The notes: a model not told the origin generated them from the sequence alone. Shown: positions 7,759-16,197, numbered from the stretch's first letter. The stretch: 64,000 nucleotides of DNA from Seohaeicola sp024304985 (GCF_028802875.1 NZ_JARAMP010000018.1:22783-86782); one strand, 5' to 3'. Made by a program: numbers and translations.

Positions 7759-8904
7759 ATGACCATTCACTGGTGCGGCACCGGCCTCTCGGCCATCCCC
7801 GGTCTGCGTCGCCTGATCGAGGCGGGGCATGAGGTCGCTGTCTGGAACCGGTCGGTTGAGAAGGCGCGCAAGGCGGTGGGTGATCTGACCGACCGGATCG
7901 AGGCTTTCGACATAGACGCCCTGGGCGCGGCGCTGGCCAAGGGTGATGTCGTCGTGTCGATGCTGCCTGCTGACTGGCATGTGCCGCTGGCCAAGCTGTG
8001 TCTGGAGAAGGACGCGCATTTCGTGTCGTCGTCCTATATCGCGCCCGAGATGCGCGCTTTGGATGAGGCGTTCCGGGACAAGGGGCTGCGCTCGGTGAAC
8101 GAAGTGGGGCTTGATCCGGGTATCGACCATCTGATGGCACATCATCTGGTGGCGGAATACCGCGCCTCGGACGCCTACGATCCGCAGAATGCGATTTCTT
8201 TCCTGTCCTATTGCGGGGGTGTGCCCAAGATCGCCAATGCCTTCCGCTACAAGTTCAGCTGGTCGCCGCTGGGGGTGCTCAAGGCGCTGCGTTCTCCGTC
8301 GCGGTCGATCCGCAACTTTTCGGAACTGCGGGTGGACCGCCCGTGGAACGCATTGAGCAGCTATGACGCGCCGCTGCCCACGCCCGAGACGTTTGAAGTC
8401 TATCCGAACCGGGATTCGGTGCCCTTCATCGCGGATTATCGCTTTGATCCCGCCTGGCCGGTGCGTGATTTCGTGCGCGGCACGCTGCGCCTGAATGGTT
8501 GGTCTGATGCCTGGGCCGGCGTGTTTTCCGAGATCGAAACCCTGAGCGGACCAGAGGGTGACGCACGGCTGAAGGTAATGTCGGATCAGTTCTGGTCCGA
8601 GAACGCCTATGACGAGGGCGAGCCGGACCGCGTAGTTCTGTGTGTCGAACTGAAGGCCGAGAAGGACGGCAAGACCGTCTGGCACAAGTCATATGTCATG
8701 GATGCTTGGGGCGATGCGCGTGGCACGGCGATGGCACGGCTGGTCTCGGTGCCCGTATCGCTTGCGGTCGAATCGGTTCTGGCGCGCGAGATTCCCGCCG
8801 GTGTTTCGGCCGCGCCGCATGATCCGCGCCTTGTGGACCGCTGGATGGCCGAGATCGACAAGCTGGCGCAACATCTTCAGATCGTGGACCGAACCGCCGC
8901 CTGA
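7759..8904 (+). CDS. Saccharopine dehydrogenase, glutamate-forming type (LYS9/SDH-like)
   Basis: Protein of 381 residues with an N-terminal Rossmann fold (IHWCGTGLSAIPGLRRL) and the saccharopine reductase-type catalytic region containing EVGLDPGIDHLMAH and SYCGGVPK. It would oxidise saccharopine to 2-aminoadipate 6-semialdehyde and glutamate in the cytoplasm. ATG at 7759 has a good ribosome-binding site (AAGGAAAGG) 7-15 bases upstream. It is the last gene of the saccharopine operon. No aminoadipate-semialdehyde dehydrogenase is present nearby. Confidence 0.9.
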   Translation: MTIHWCGTGLSAIPGLRRLIEAGHEVAVWNRSVEKARKAVGDLTDRIEAFDIDALGAALAKGDVVVSMLPADWHVPLAKLCLEKDAHFVSSSYIAPEMRALDEAFRDKGLRSVNEVGLDPGIDHLMAHHLVAEYRASDAYDPQNAISFLSYCGGVPKIANAFRYKFSWSPLGVLKALRSPSRSIRNFSELRVDRPWNALSSYDAPLPTPETFEVYPNRDSVPFIADYRFDPAWPVRDFVRGTLRLNGWSDAWAGVFSEIETLSGPEGDARLKVMSDQFWSENAYDEGEPDRVVLCVELKAEKDGKTVWHKSYVMDAWGDARGTAMARLVSVPVSLAVESVLAREIPAGVSAAPHDPRLVDRWMAEIDKLAQHLQIVDRTAA

Positions 8905-8932
8905 ACCGCGAGAGCGTATCGGATGAAAATTG

Positions 8933-8967
8933 AAAACCCCGCCTCGGGTAACCGGGGCGGGGTTTTT
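8933..8967 (+). terminator. Intrinsic terminator of the saccharopine operon
   Basis: The arms AAAACCCCGCC and GGGCGGGGTTTT flank a short loop and end in five T, 28 bases after the stop at 8904. The A-rich 5' arm makes it able to work in both directions, which suits the convergent gene ending at 9028. Confidence 0.9.
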
Positions 8968-9027
8968 CCGAACAACGGGGAGCTGTTCAGACAGACGCGT
9001 GGGAGGAACCGCGTCTGAAGTCAGGGC

Positions 9028-9333
9028 TTAGCGCGGCGAGAAGGTCAGGGCGCTGTTGTCTGCCGGAGCGGCAAAGCTGTAGACAGTCACTTGGCCGTCT
9101 TCTGCAATCGCCTGCTCGCGGGGTTCGAGGACCAGACCAGCGTCGACCATCGAGGGCACGCCAGCGGTTGCGGCGATGGTGTCGCTGCCGGAGATGCCGC
9201 GGTCACGCTCGAACACGGTGACGGATGCGGGCTCGGAACGGGTTGCGAGCGTGTCGTTTGCGGCCATGTCGCCAGCATAGGCAACGGATCCAAAAGTGGC
9301 GGCGGCGATAGCGGTCATGATAATACGGTTCAT
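9028..9333 (-). CDS. Small secreted protein of unknown function
   Basis: A 101-residue protein with a short signal peptide (MNRIIMTAIAAATFGSVAYAG, probable cleavage after AYA). The mature part is acidic and without cysteines; it contains a VTVFERDRGISGSDTIAA stretch followed by a weakly repeated VxVYSFAAP. ATG at 9333 is chosen because AAGGAGTT lies 7 bases upstream; longer in-frame forms add a non-signal N-terminus. I do not recognise the family. It stands alone, with the saccharopine terminator on one side and a 367-bp gene-free stretch on the other. Confidence 0.75.
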   Translation of the reverse strand: MNRIIMTAIAAATFGSVAYAGDMAANDTLATRSEPASVTVFERDRGISGSDTIAATAGVPSMVDAGLVLEPREQAIAEDGQVTVYSFAAPADNSALTFSPR

Positions 9334-9700
9334 GGTGTAACTCCTTGATGTCTGGTTGCGATCGTTCTTGATCTGCACCCAATATGACCCTGCATGAGCG
9401 CACATTCAAAACACGCCTGCTCAAGGGAACGTGTGAACTTGCGATCTTGAAAGGTGAAACTTTTGCCCAAGATGCACGTACTTCAAAAATTAATATTTAT
9501 TTTCAATAAGTTATTTCTTTATCCCTTGGTGGACTCTGAATTGTTGCTCACGCATGACGCTTCTGTCATCGCCACGTCAGGGAATTCGTGATGGCTGACG
9601 CGACGTCGAAATCGGGTCGAAATGCGAATGGCTGCACGATCTTGGTGCAAAATTGCACAACGGCAGACCAAAAGGCACCGGAAGACATCCGTCAAGGGTG
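9334..9700. other. Gene-free stretch with AT-rich core
   Basis: This 367-bp gap lies upstream of the secreted protein and downstream of the DUF3775 gene. It contains the ribosome-binding site at 9338-9345 and an unusually AT-rich block at about 9480-9530, against a GC-rich background. The block is probably promoter or UP-element DNA for the minus-strand gene. I see no convincing ORF, hairpin or ECF-type promoter in it. Confidence 0.5.
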
Positions 9701-10027
9701 CTAACCGCCTCGAATCAAATCATCTTCTTCGTCGATGGCCGACATGCCCAACGCGTCCAGACCGTTTTCCAGGTGGTCGGACAGATGGGGTGTTCCCAAA
9801 AGGTAATCTGCGGTGGGTGTGGTTGCCTCTTCGGCGGCCGTCTGGATCGCTTCGGCCAGCTCTTCAGGTTCGAACGTGCCGCGACCGATCCACATCAGCG
9901 CAACAAGGCTGATCTGCTCGTCATCGCTGAGCCGTTCGATGAAGGCACGCAGCTCTCCCTCGGCCCGGTCCAGCTCTCGCGACATCAACACGACCTGCGC
10001 AACTTTGTTGACGGAAATTTCCAGCAT
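9701..10027 (-). CDS. DUF3775 family protein
   Basis: A 108-residue acidic cytoplasmic protein. The central block LRAFIERLSDDEQISLVALM-WIGRG and the later TADYLLGTPHLSDHLENGL match what I remember of DUF3775 proteins, common in alphaproteobacteria and without known function. The start is ATG at 10027 with a strong ribosome-binding site (CAGGAGG). It lies 67 bp after the SDR gene on the same strand, so it could be a distal member of the RpoE-dependent operon or have its own promoter. Confidence 0.8.
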   Translation of the reverse strand: MLEISVNKVAQVVLMSRELDRAEGELRAFIERLSDDEQISLVALMWIGRGTFEPEELAEAIQTAAEEATTPTADYLLGTPHLSDHLENGLDALGMSAIDEEDDLIRGG

Positions 10028-10094
10028 GGCGGGGTCCTCCTGTTGGCACTATGCCAGACAGAAATGATCCCTCCAAATGGAAGCGTCCTTGATC

Positions 10095-10829
10095 TCAGGC
10101 AAAGAGCCGATAATACATCCAGTCCGGCATGAACTGCGACAGGCGGAACAGCCAGCTGAATACACGGGGAAAGCTGCGCTTGAACGTGCCCTGATCATTC
10201 ATCAGCTCGAACATCTCTTGCGCGGCCTGATCAGGTTCCATCAGGAAAGGCATCGAGAAGTCGTTTTTGTCTGTCAGGCGTGTGCGGATGAATCCGGGAT
10301 TGGCTACCTGCACGCGAATGCCGGTCTTGCGCAGATCGGCGTAAAGGCTTTCGGCCAGTGACATGGTGCCCGCCTTGGAGGCGGCATAGCCGATGGCGCC
10401 GGGCAGACCACGGAAGCCGGACAGTGAACCTGTGATGACGATATGCCCTGCATCGCGCGCCACCATCTGCGGGATCACGGCGCCCACCGCGCGGACTGCA
10501 CCGGTGAAGTTGATGTCGGCCATCGCTTCGGCCTGCTCGGCATCCCAGGCCTGCGCCTTCATCGGCCAGTAGACACCCGCCAGATAGATCATCCCGTCGA
10601 TCTGGCCGACCTGTTCGGCGGCAGCCTCCACGCTGGCGCGATCGCTGACATCAACGGTAACATAGGACGCCTTGCCCGGCAGTTCGGCCACCAGCGCCTT
10701 GAGGCGATCCTCGCTCCGCGCGGAGACGACGACTTCGACCCCTGCTGCGTTCAGCTTGTGGGCGAGGGCCGCGCCCAGCCCCTCGCTTGCGCCGATCAGC
10801 CAGTAGCGTTTGCCTTGCCAGTCATTCAT
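10095..10829 (-). CDS. Short-chain dehydrogenase/reductase (RpoE operon)
   Basis: Classical SDR of 244 residues: cofactor loop IGASEGLGAAL near residue 13, structural DVSD near 60, and the catalytic YAASK (Tyr-x3-Lys) near 150 with an upstream GSLSGFRG serine. The substrate is unknown. Its start overlaps the stop of the DUF3833 gene. It is the fifth gene of the run FAD-DUF1365-MFS-DUF3833-SDR divergent from rpoE-chrR, an order also known from the Rhodobacter sphaeroides singlet-oxygen regulon, so a role in lipid or carbonyl detoxification under photooxidative stress is likely. Confidence 0.88.
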   Translation of the reverse strand: MNDWQGKRYWLIGASEGLGAALAHKLNAAGVEVVVSARSEDRLKALVAELPGKASYVTVDVSDRASVEAAAEQVGQIDGMIYLAGVYWPMKAQAWDAEQAEAMADINFTGAVRAVGAVIPQMVARDAGHIVITGSLSGFRGLPGAIGYAASKAGTMSLAESLYADLRKTGIRVQVANPGFIRTRLTDKNDFSMPFLMEPDQAAQEMFELMNDQGTFKRSFPRVFSWLFRLSQFMPDWMYYRLFA

Positions 10830-11392
10830 GCCGCATCCACCTTTCGCATCGTGGCGACCAGTTCCGCCACAGGTATCCCGAACTTTCTAAACTGGCTGCG
10901 GTTCATGACGGTTCCATTCGGCGCAAGATACATCCAGTCCACCGTGTCCAGAACATGCCCCCCCGAATCTTCGGGCAGACGGATTCGATACTTCAATTGC
11001 ACCGCCGAGCCGGTCATCTGGCCGCTTCCCGGTCCGACCAGATCATCCGCATCGGCCTTGATCCGCCCGTCATTACCCAGTTCCAGCCGCCATTCGCGAT
11101 CCTGCGTCGCACCGCTGTCATAGATGAAATGCTCGCGCATGATGCCGCGGTTGCCGTCCCAGCGGGCATCGAACTTGCCCACGAAACGCGAGGTCACACG
11201 GCCCAGCGGACCATAGATCACGCCCTCGCAAAGGATGGGGCCGTTCAGATGTTCGCGCAGGTCGAATTGAGGGATACCGCTGGCGTAATCCTCGGGTCGT
11301 TGGGAGAGAAAGGACCAGAACCGGGTTTTTGCCCAGATCAGAGCGAGCACACACAGAGCGCCCAAAGCCATGAAAAGGATAGGATCCGTCAT
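10826..11392 (-). CDS. DUF3833 family membrane-anchored protein (RpoE operon)
   Basis: A 188-residue protein with one N-terminal membrane helix (about residues 5-20) and a soluble domain rich in beta-strand pattern, including FVGKFDARWDG and MYLAPNGTVMNRSQFRKFG, which fits DUF3833. No lipobox cysteine is visible although many family members are lipoproteins. Function unknown. It sits directly against the MFS gene stop and overlaps the SDR gene by 4 bases, so it is translated as part of the RpoE-controlled operon. Confidence 0.82.
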   Translation of the reverse strand: MTDPILFMALGALCVLALIWAKTRFWSFLSQRPEDYASGIPQFDLREHLNGPILCEGVIYGPLGRVTSRFVGKFDARWDGNRGIMREHFIYDSGATQDREWRLELGNDGRIKADADDLVGPGSGQMTGSAVQLKYRIRLPEDSGGHVLDTVDWMYLAPNGTVMNRSQFRKFGIPVAELVATMRKVDAA

Positions 11393-12652
11393 CTAGTCCT
11401 CCTTCCAGTTGGTGGTGGCCAGCAGGCCGATGGCCAGCAGCTTGAGCAGGCAGGGCACCAGCCCGTAGGCGAGGCTGAGCGCCCAGAGCGCGCTTTCGGA
11501 ATTGTCGGTCCCGGCGCGGAACCCCGCTGTTTCCAGCGCGGGCAGCAGCGCGATGGCCGCGAAGGCCAGAGAGAGTTTCGACACGAAGGACCACAGGCCG
11601 AAGGCACTCGAGGCACCCGGCGCGATTCTGGCCATGCGCGTGGCGAAGATGGCGGGCAGCAGGGTCATGTCAGCGCCCAGTGCGGCACCTGATGCGATGC
11701 AGATGAGGGCGAAGGCGATGGTATCGCCCGCTTGCAGCGTGATGGCGAAGGCGAAGGCGGCGATGGCAAGGACCATGCCCGCCAGAAGCACGCGTTTCGG
11801 CCCGAAACGTTCGGCTGCACGGCTCCAGAAGGGGGCTGCGATGGCGGCCGACAGAAAGAAGAGCAGCAGGAACGGGCCTTCCCATCCGGGAGCGGCAAGG
11901 CGGCTTTCCACGAAGAACAGGAAAAGCGTCGAACTGACCGCGACGGGGGCCGCATTGACCAGTGCGATCAGCAGCAGGCGGCGTGCTATCGGATCGGCCA
12001 ACACCGGAGCAAAACCCGCTTCGGGGATGGCGCCCTCGCTGCCCCATTCGTTCCGCATCAGCCAGAGTGCGGTCAGACCCAGCAGGGCGAAACCCAAGGC
12101 AAAGCCGGTGAAACCACCCAGCATCACAGGCGTCACCGCTGCCACGCAGACGCCCAGCAACGCACCGGTTTCACGCCAGCGCGCCAGTCGCAGATGGCCT
12201 GCACCCTCCAACCGGTCGGCGGTCTGCACGCCTTGGGCGTAAAAGCAGATGGTCAGGAAACTGAACGCCGAAAAGACACCGGCCAGCATGATGGCGAACC
12301 AGATCAGGGGGGAGATGGGCGGGGTAACGGCGAACAGGCCCAGCATCGAGGCGACCATGAGAATCACGCCCCCAGTGACGGCCAGCGCACGCTGGTTGCG
12401 CAGAAATCCAGCCAGACGGCCCAGCAACGGGTCTTGCACCACGTCGAACAGGCGTAGCCCGAACAGCACCGCGCCGAGGGCGGCGAGCGACACGCCGTAG
12501 TCATCGACATAGGCCTTGGGTGCGTGGATATAGATCGGCAAACCCGCCGCCGCGAGCAGGGCGGCGAAGACACCGTAAGCCGGAAGCGAGACCGACCGCA
12601 GGCTGACCGAGCCTGCCGCTGTCGTCGGTGTGGTTGCCGCCTGTGATGTCAC
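11393..12652 (-). CDS. MFS transporter (GPH-like), RpoE operon
   Basis: A 419-residue integral membrane protein with 12 predicted helices, resembling the glycoside-pentoside-hexuronide/cation symporter branch (the VQDPLLGRLAGFLRNQR loop between helices 2 and 3 is typical). Substrate unknown. It overlaps the DUF1365 gene by 4 bases and abuts the DUF3833 gene. Its place in a lipid-modification operon suggests handling of a lipid or its degradation product, which is inference. Confidence 0.85.
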   Translation of the reverse strand: MTSQAATTPTTAAGSVSLRSVSLPAYGVFAALLAAAGLPIYIHAPKAYVDDYGVSLAALGAVLFGLRLFDVVQDPLLGRLAGFLRNQRALAVTGGVILMVASMLGLFAVTPPISPLIWFAIMLAGVFSAFSFLTICFYAQGVQTADRLEGAGHLRLARWRETGALLGVCVAAVTPVMLGGFTGFALGFALLGLTALWLMRNEWGSEGAIPEAGFAPVLADPIARRLLLIALVNAAPVAVSSTLFLFFVESRLAAPGWEGPFLLLFFLSAAIAAPFWSRAAERFGPKRVLLAGMVLAIAAFAFAITLQAGDTIAFALICIASGAALGADMTLLPAIFATRMARIAPGASSAFGLWSFVSKLSLAFAAIALLPALETAGFRAGTDNSESALWALSLAYGLVPCLLKLLAIGLLATTNWKED

Positions 12653-13404
12653 CGGCTGACCTCCTCCACCGGCGGTTCAGGACGGGGGCGATAGGCGGCA
12701 CCCTTCCACCAGAGTTTGAGCGCCTGCCAATGGATCAGCGCCAGCACCCGACGCGATCCGAAGGGACGACGGAGGGCCCCGCGCAGGATACCGGCATTCG
12801 TCAGGGGCTTGCGCGCCCCCACCAGCGTGGCGATCACCCCGCCATTGCCGCCAGTATAGTCGATCCAGATCCCGATCCGGTCCGGCTTGATGTCGAAGCG
12901 GAATTCATAGCCACCTTCGACCGGCTGGAAGGGGCTGACATGCATCAATTTAGTCGCGCGCATCCTGTCCTGCGCGGTGATCGGTTCGTGATCGTCGCGA
13001 TGCACCAGATAGGAGTGACGGTCGCCGAAGGTATTCGTCACCTCGGCTATCACCACACGCAATCCACCTGTCGCGTCATGGCACAGCCAGAAGGATACCG
13101 GGTTGAACACATGACCCAGCACGCGCGGTTGCGTCAGCAAGTCGATTCGCGCTGGCGCTTCGATCCCATTGGCGGCCAGCACGTCGCGCACCCAGGGGGC
13201 GCCGCGCCCCTGCCTGGGCGCACCGCCATGATCGCTATCCCAGACCGAGGTCAGATTGGCGCGGTTGCGCCCGAACAGAGCGGGGGCCTGCTGCGGACGT
13301 TCTGCATCCAAAAGGACGTAGTCTACACCATAGCGAAAGGCGTTCTCGACCTCGCCCTTGCGGCCATGCCATGTGTGGCCTGCGATATGGTCGATCCGGC
13401 TCAC
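12649..13404 (-). CDS. DUF1365 family protein (RpoE operon)
   Basis: A 251-residue protein with family blocks RVLGHVFNPVSFWLCHD, YLVHRD, KLMHVSPFQPVEGGYEF and a C-terminal LALIHWQALKLWWKG. DUF1365 genes are regularly found next to flavin amine oxidases and cyclopropane-synthase-like methyltransferases in photooxidative-stress loci. GTG at 13404 overlaps the upstream flavoprotein stop (GTGA). In this locus no methyltransferase gene follows; the MFS gene begins immediately. Confidence 0.88.
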   Translation of the reverse strand: MSRIDHIAGHTWHGRKGEVENAFRYGVDYVLLDAERPQQAPALFGRNRANLTSVWDSDHGGAPRQGRGAPWVRDVLAANGIEAPARIDLLTQPRVLGHVFNPVSFWLCHDATGGLRVVIAEVTNTFGDRHSYLVHRDDHEPITAQDRMRATKLMHVSPFQPVEGGYEFRFDIKPDRIGIWIDYTGGNGGVIATLVGARKPLTNAGILRGALRRPFGSRRVLALIHWQALKLWWKGAAYRPRPEPPVEEVSR

Positions 13405-14699
13405 TGGGCAGCCACCAGTGACACATCGGTGCGGCGCAGCGCCTCGACGACATCGACGGCACTGGCCAAGCCATCCTCGTGGAAGCCGTGGCGCATCCAT
13501 GCGCCGCAGAACCATGTGTTGCGCGTCCCGTTGGACAGGCGCACGCGGTCCTGAGCGGCCAATGCGGCCAGATCATAGACCGGATGGCGCAGTGTCACCT
13601 GATCATAGATCAGATCCTCGCGGATCGGTCGGGTGCTGTTCAGCGTCACGAAATGCGGGTCATCCTTGGGGATGGGCTGCAAAGAATTCATCCAATAGGT
13701 CAGATCGATCTTGTCGGATTGTTTGCCCATGATCTCGGTATAGTTCCACGAGGACCATACGACCTTGCGCTGCGGCATCACGGCGGGATCGGCATGTAGC
13801 ACGATATCGTTGGGCTGATAGGCGATGGCGCCCAGATTGGCTTTCTCGTCCGGCGTCGGATCAGCCAGCAGGCGCAGGGAATCGTCGGAATGCGTGGCGA
13901 AGATCACTTCGTCGAAGCTTTCCCATTCGCCGCCCTTGACTTTGATCTCGGCCCCCAGATGCGGGCGCCGGACGGCATCGACGGGTGTGCCCAGTCGGAA
14001 GGTGACGCCCTGTGCGCGCATCGCATCGCCAAGACGGCGAACATATTCGACCGACCCACCTTGCACCGTATACCACTGATGCTGCCCCGTCGTGTTCAGC
14101 AGGGCGTGGTTCTCGAAGAACTGGATCATGGCATGGGCGGGGAATTCCATGATCTGTTCGACGGGGGTGGACCAGATCGCGCCCGACAGCGGCAAGAGAT
14201 AGTAGTCGCGGAACCAGTCGCCCGTGCCCAGTTTCTCAAGAAACTGTCCGGTGGTCAGGCTGCGATCCTGCGCGATGATCAGGGCCTGTGCGTTGAATTT
14301 CAGAATGTCGCGCACCATGCCGATGAACTTGGGGTTCACCAGATTGCGCTTTTGCGCGAAAAGGGCCGAGAGGCTGGTCAGCGCATATTCCAGTTGCCCG
14401 CCTTTGAGCGAGGCCCCGAAGCTCATGTTCGATTTGGTCACCGGCACGTCCAACCGATCAAAGAGCGCGGCCATGTGCGGGTAGTTGGCATAGTTGAACA
14501 CGATGAAGCCGGTATCGACCGGCTGATCGCCGTTCTTGCCGGCAACGATGGTGCGGGCGTGACCACCCAGACGCGGCTCGGCTTCGAACAGTGTCACATG
14601 ATGGGTTTCGGCCAGCATGTGCGCCGCCCCCATGCCCGAGATTCCTGCTCCGATGACGGCTATTTTTCTTGGGGCAACGCGGCCCGCTTCGAATGGCAT
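13401..14699 (-). CDS. FAD-dependent amine-oxidase-like oxidoreductase (RpoE operon)
   Basis: A 432-residue flavoprotein of the COG2907 type. The N-terminal Rossmann loop reads VIGAGISGMGAAHM, followed by LFEAEPRLGGHART and VDTGFIVFN. The C-terminal NTWFCGAWMRHGFHEDGLASA is the usual FAD-closing motif. In R. sphaeroides, as I recall, genes of the corresponding operon are needed for furan fatty acid formation. It is the first gene downstream of the ECF-type promoter at 14741-14768, 42 bases from the -10 box, and so is the likely head of the RpoE operon. Confidence 0.9.
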   Translation of the reverse strand: MPFEAGRVAPRKIAVIGAGISGMGAAHMLAETHHVTLFEAEPRLGGHARTIVAGKNGDQPVDTGFIVFNYANYPHMAALFDRLDVPVTKSNMSFGASLKGGQLEYALTSLSALFAQKRNLVNPKFIGMVRDILKFNAQALIIAQDRSLTTGQFLEKLGTGDWFRDYYLLPLSGAIWSTPVEQIMEFPAHAMIQFFENHALLNTTGQHQWYTVQGGSVEYVRRLGDAMRAQGVTFRLGTPVDAVRRPHLGAEIKVKGGEWESFDEVIFATHSDDSLRLLADPTPDEKANLGAIAYQPNDIVLHADPAVMPQRKVVWSSWNYTEIMGKQSDKIDLTYWMNSLQPIPKDDPHFVTLNSTRPIREDLIYDQVTLRHPVYDLAALAAQDRVRLSNGTRNTWFCGAWMRHGFHEDGLASAVDVVEALRRTDVSLVAAQ

Positions 14700-14740
14700 G
14701 AGGTGTTTGCTCCGATAGGCTGGGGTAGGTCTTGTGTGGA

Positions 14741-14768
14741 AATACGCAGTAGATCGCGATTTGGATGA
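14741..14768 (-). promoter_or_regulatory. ECF (RpoE-ChrR type) promoter of the FAD-DUF1365-MFS-DUF3833-SDR operon
   Basis: On the minus strand TCATCC (14768-14763), a 16-base spacer and CGTATT (14746-14741). It differs at one -35 position from the promoter serving rpoE on the other strand, and its -10 box is identical. It ends 41 bases before the ATG at 14699. Confidence 0.75.
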
Positions 14769-14792
14769 TTTACAGAAAAATCAGATCGTCGG

Positions 14793-14820
14793 TGATCCGG
14801 TGACGGTATGCCTGCGTATT
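14793..14820 (+). promoter_or_regulatory. ECF (RpoE-ChrR type) autoregulatory promoter of rpoE-chrR
   Basis: TGATCC (14793-14798), 16-base spacer, CGTATT (14815-14820). TGATCC is the -35 I remember for RpoE targets of R. sphaeroides. Transcription would start near 14826-14828, giving a leader of about 112 bases to the ATG at 14939. Confidence 0.78.
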
Positions 14821-14938
14821 CCTCACCATGTTCAACCTTGTTGACCCTTCGGAGCCAAATGTCGCCTCGTCCCCGCGCGCCCTGCGTGGTAGGACAAGGC
14901 CCACGACAGATTTGTCCGCGAAGGCGCAGCCGTTGGCC

Positions 14939-15484
14939 ATGAAGACCAAATACGATCCAACCGACTGGATCAGCCATATGACCCGTATCCGGGATGCTCA
15001 GGATCAGGCCGCCTTTGCCGAGCTGTTCCAGTATTTCGCACCGCGGGTGAAAGCGTTCCTGATGAGGTCCGGGGCAGACGCAACCCTGGCCGAAGAATGC
15101 ACACAGGAGGTGATGGCGACACTCTGGCAAAAGGCGCATCTGTTTGATGCCTCTCGCGCCTCTGTCGCCACCTGGGTGTTCACCATCGCACGGAACCGCA
15201 AGATTGACGCGCTGCGCAAGCAACGCCGCCCCGAACCCGAAGATCTGGTGTGGGGCCCCGAAGAAGAACCTGATCAGGCCGATATCCTGAGCCTGCAACA
15301 GGAAAGCGAACAACTGGGGCGTGCCATAGCCGCCCTGCCCGAGAAACAGCGGGACTTGATCGAAAAGGCCTATTTCGGCGATCTGTCGCATAGCGAAATC
15401 GCGGAACAGACGGGGCTTCCCCTTGGCACGATCAAATCCCGCATCAGATTGGCGTTGGACCGGCTTCGCCACGCAATGAAGTGA
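14939..15484 (+). CDS. rpoE: ECF sigma factor RpoE (ChrR-controlled, singlet-oxygen response)
   Basis: A 181-residue ECF sigma factor. Region 2 contains CTQEVMATLWQKAHLFD and WVFTIARNRKIDALRKQ; region 4 contains LPEKQRDLIEKAYFGDLSH and the helix-turn-helix LPLGTIKSRIRLALDRLR. It directs RNA polymerase to TGATCC/CGTATT promoters, here its own and the divergent operon. ATG at 14939 places the conserved DWISHMTRIRD block near the N-terminus; an in-frame ATG at 14828 would add 37 poorly conserved residues and lies at the predicted transcription start. Overlap with chrR (GTGA) and the family context make the assignment strong. Confidence 0.9.
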   Translation: MKTKYDPTDWISHMTRIRDAQDQAAFAELFQYFAPRVKAFLMRSGADATLAEECTQEVMATLWQKAHLFDASRASVATWVFTIARNRKIDALRKQRRPEPEDLVWGPEEEPDQADILSLQQESEQLGRAIAALPEKQRDLIEKAYFGDLSHSEIAEQTGLPLGTIKSRIRLALDRLRHAMK

Positions 15485-16149
15485 ATACGCATATGCATAA
15501 CGTGAAACATCATCTGACGGACTCGCTGCTGATGGCCTATTCGGCCGGCAACTTGCCCGAGGCGTTCAACCTGATCGTGGCCGCGCATATATCGATGTGC
15601 GACGAATGCCGCGCGCGGGCAGCCAGCTTTGACAGTGTTGGCGGTGCCTTGCTGGAGGACACGGATATGGTGGACATGGAGGATGGCAGCTTTGCCGAAA
15701 CCATGCGCCTGATCACATCGGGTGCCTTGGCCCCGATACCTGCTCCGATCTGCACAGCTGCACGTGGATCAGTGCTGCCGGCACCGGTGCGTGACTATGT
15801 CGGCGGCGACCTGGAGAAGGTGAAGTGGCAATCCATCGGCATGGGCGTGAAACAGTCGATCCTGCCCACGTCCAAGGATGCCTCGATCCGCCTGCTGTAT
15901 ATCCCGGCCGGGACGGCCGTGCCGGATCACGGCCATCGCGGGATGGAATTGACCCTGGTGCTGCAAGGCGCCTTTGTCGATGAAACCGACCGTTTCGGCC
16001 CCGGCGATATCGAGATTGCGGATGAAGAGCTGAACCATACGCCGATCGCGGATATTGGCGAGGATTGCATTTGTCTGGCGGCCACGGACGCGCCGTTGCG
16101 GTTCAACAAGCTGATCCCGCGCATCGCACAGCCATTCTTCCGGATCTGA
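15481..16149 (+). CDS. chrR: ChrR-type zinc anti-sigma factor
   Basis: A 222-residue anti-sigma factor. The N-terminal ZAS domain has His11, His36, Cys40 and Cys43, the same spacing (25, 4, 3) as the zinc ligands of R. sphaeroides ChrR. The C-terminal cupin domain carries HGHRGME and a later NHTP histidine, matching the second zinc site. ChrR holds RpoE inactive and releases it in response to singlet oxygen. GTG at 15481 overlaps the sigma factor TGA; ATG at 15493 is an alternative. All metal ligands are intact, so a working sensor is expected. Confidence 0.93.
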   Translation: MNTHMHNVKHHLTDSLLMAYSAGNLPEAFNLIVAAHISMCDECRARAASFDSVGGALLEDTDMVDMEDGSFAETMRLITSGALAPIPAPICTAARGSVLPAPVRDYVGGDLEKVKWQSIGMGVKQSILPTSKDASIRLLYIPAGTAVPDHGHRGMELTLVLQGAFVDETDRFGPGDIEIADEELNHTPIADIGEDCICLAATDAPLRFNKLIPRIAQPFFRI

Positions 16150-16173
16150 CAGAATCGCAACGAAAGATAAGCG

Positions 16174-16197
16174 GGGCAGTCCATGGGGCTGCCCTTT
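16174..16197. terminator. Probable terminator between chrR and rmuC
   Basis: GGGCAG (16174-16179) pairs with CTGCCC (16189-16194), followed by TTT, 25 bases after the chrR stop and between convergent genes. The stem is short, so efficiency is uncertain. Confidence 0.5.

Noticed and set aside
9622..10132. Plus-strand open frames over the DUF3775 gene
   Set aside because: Arg/Cys-rich shadows without ribosome-binding site; the minus-strand frame matches a known family.
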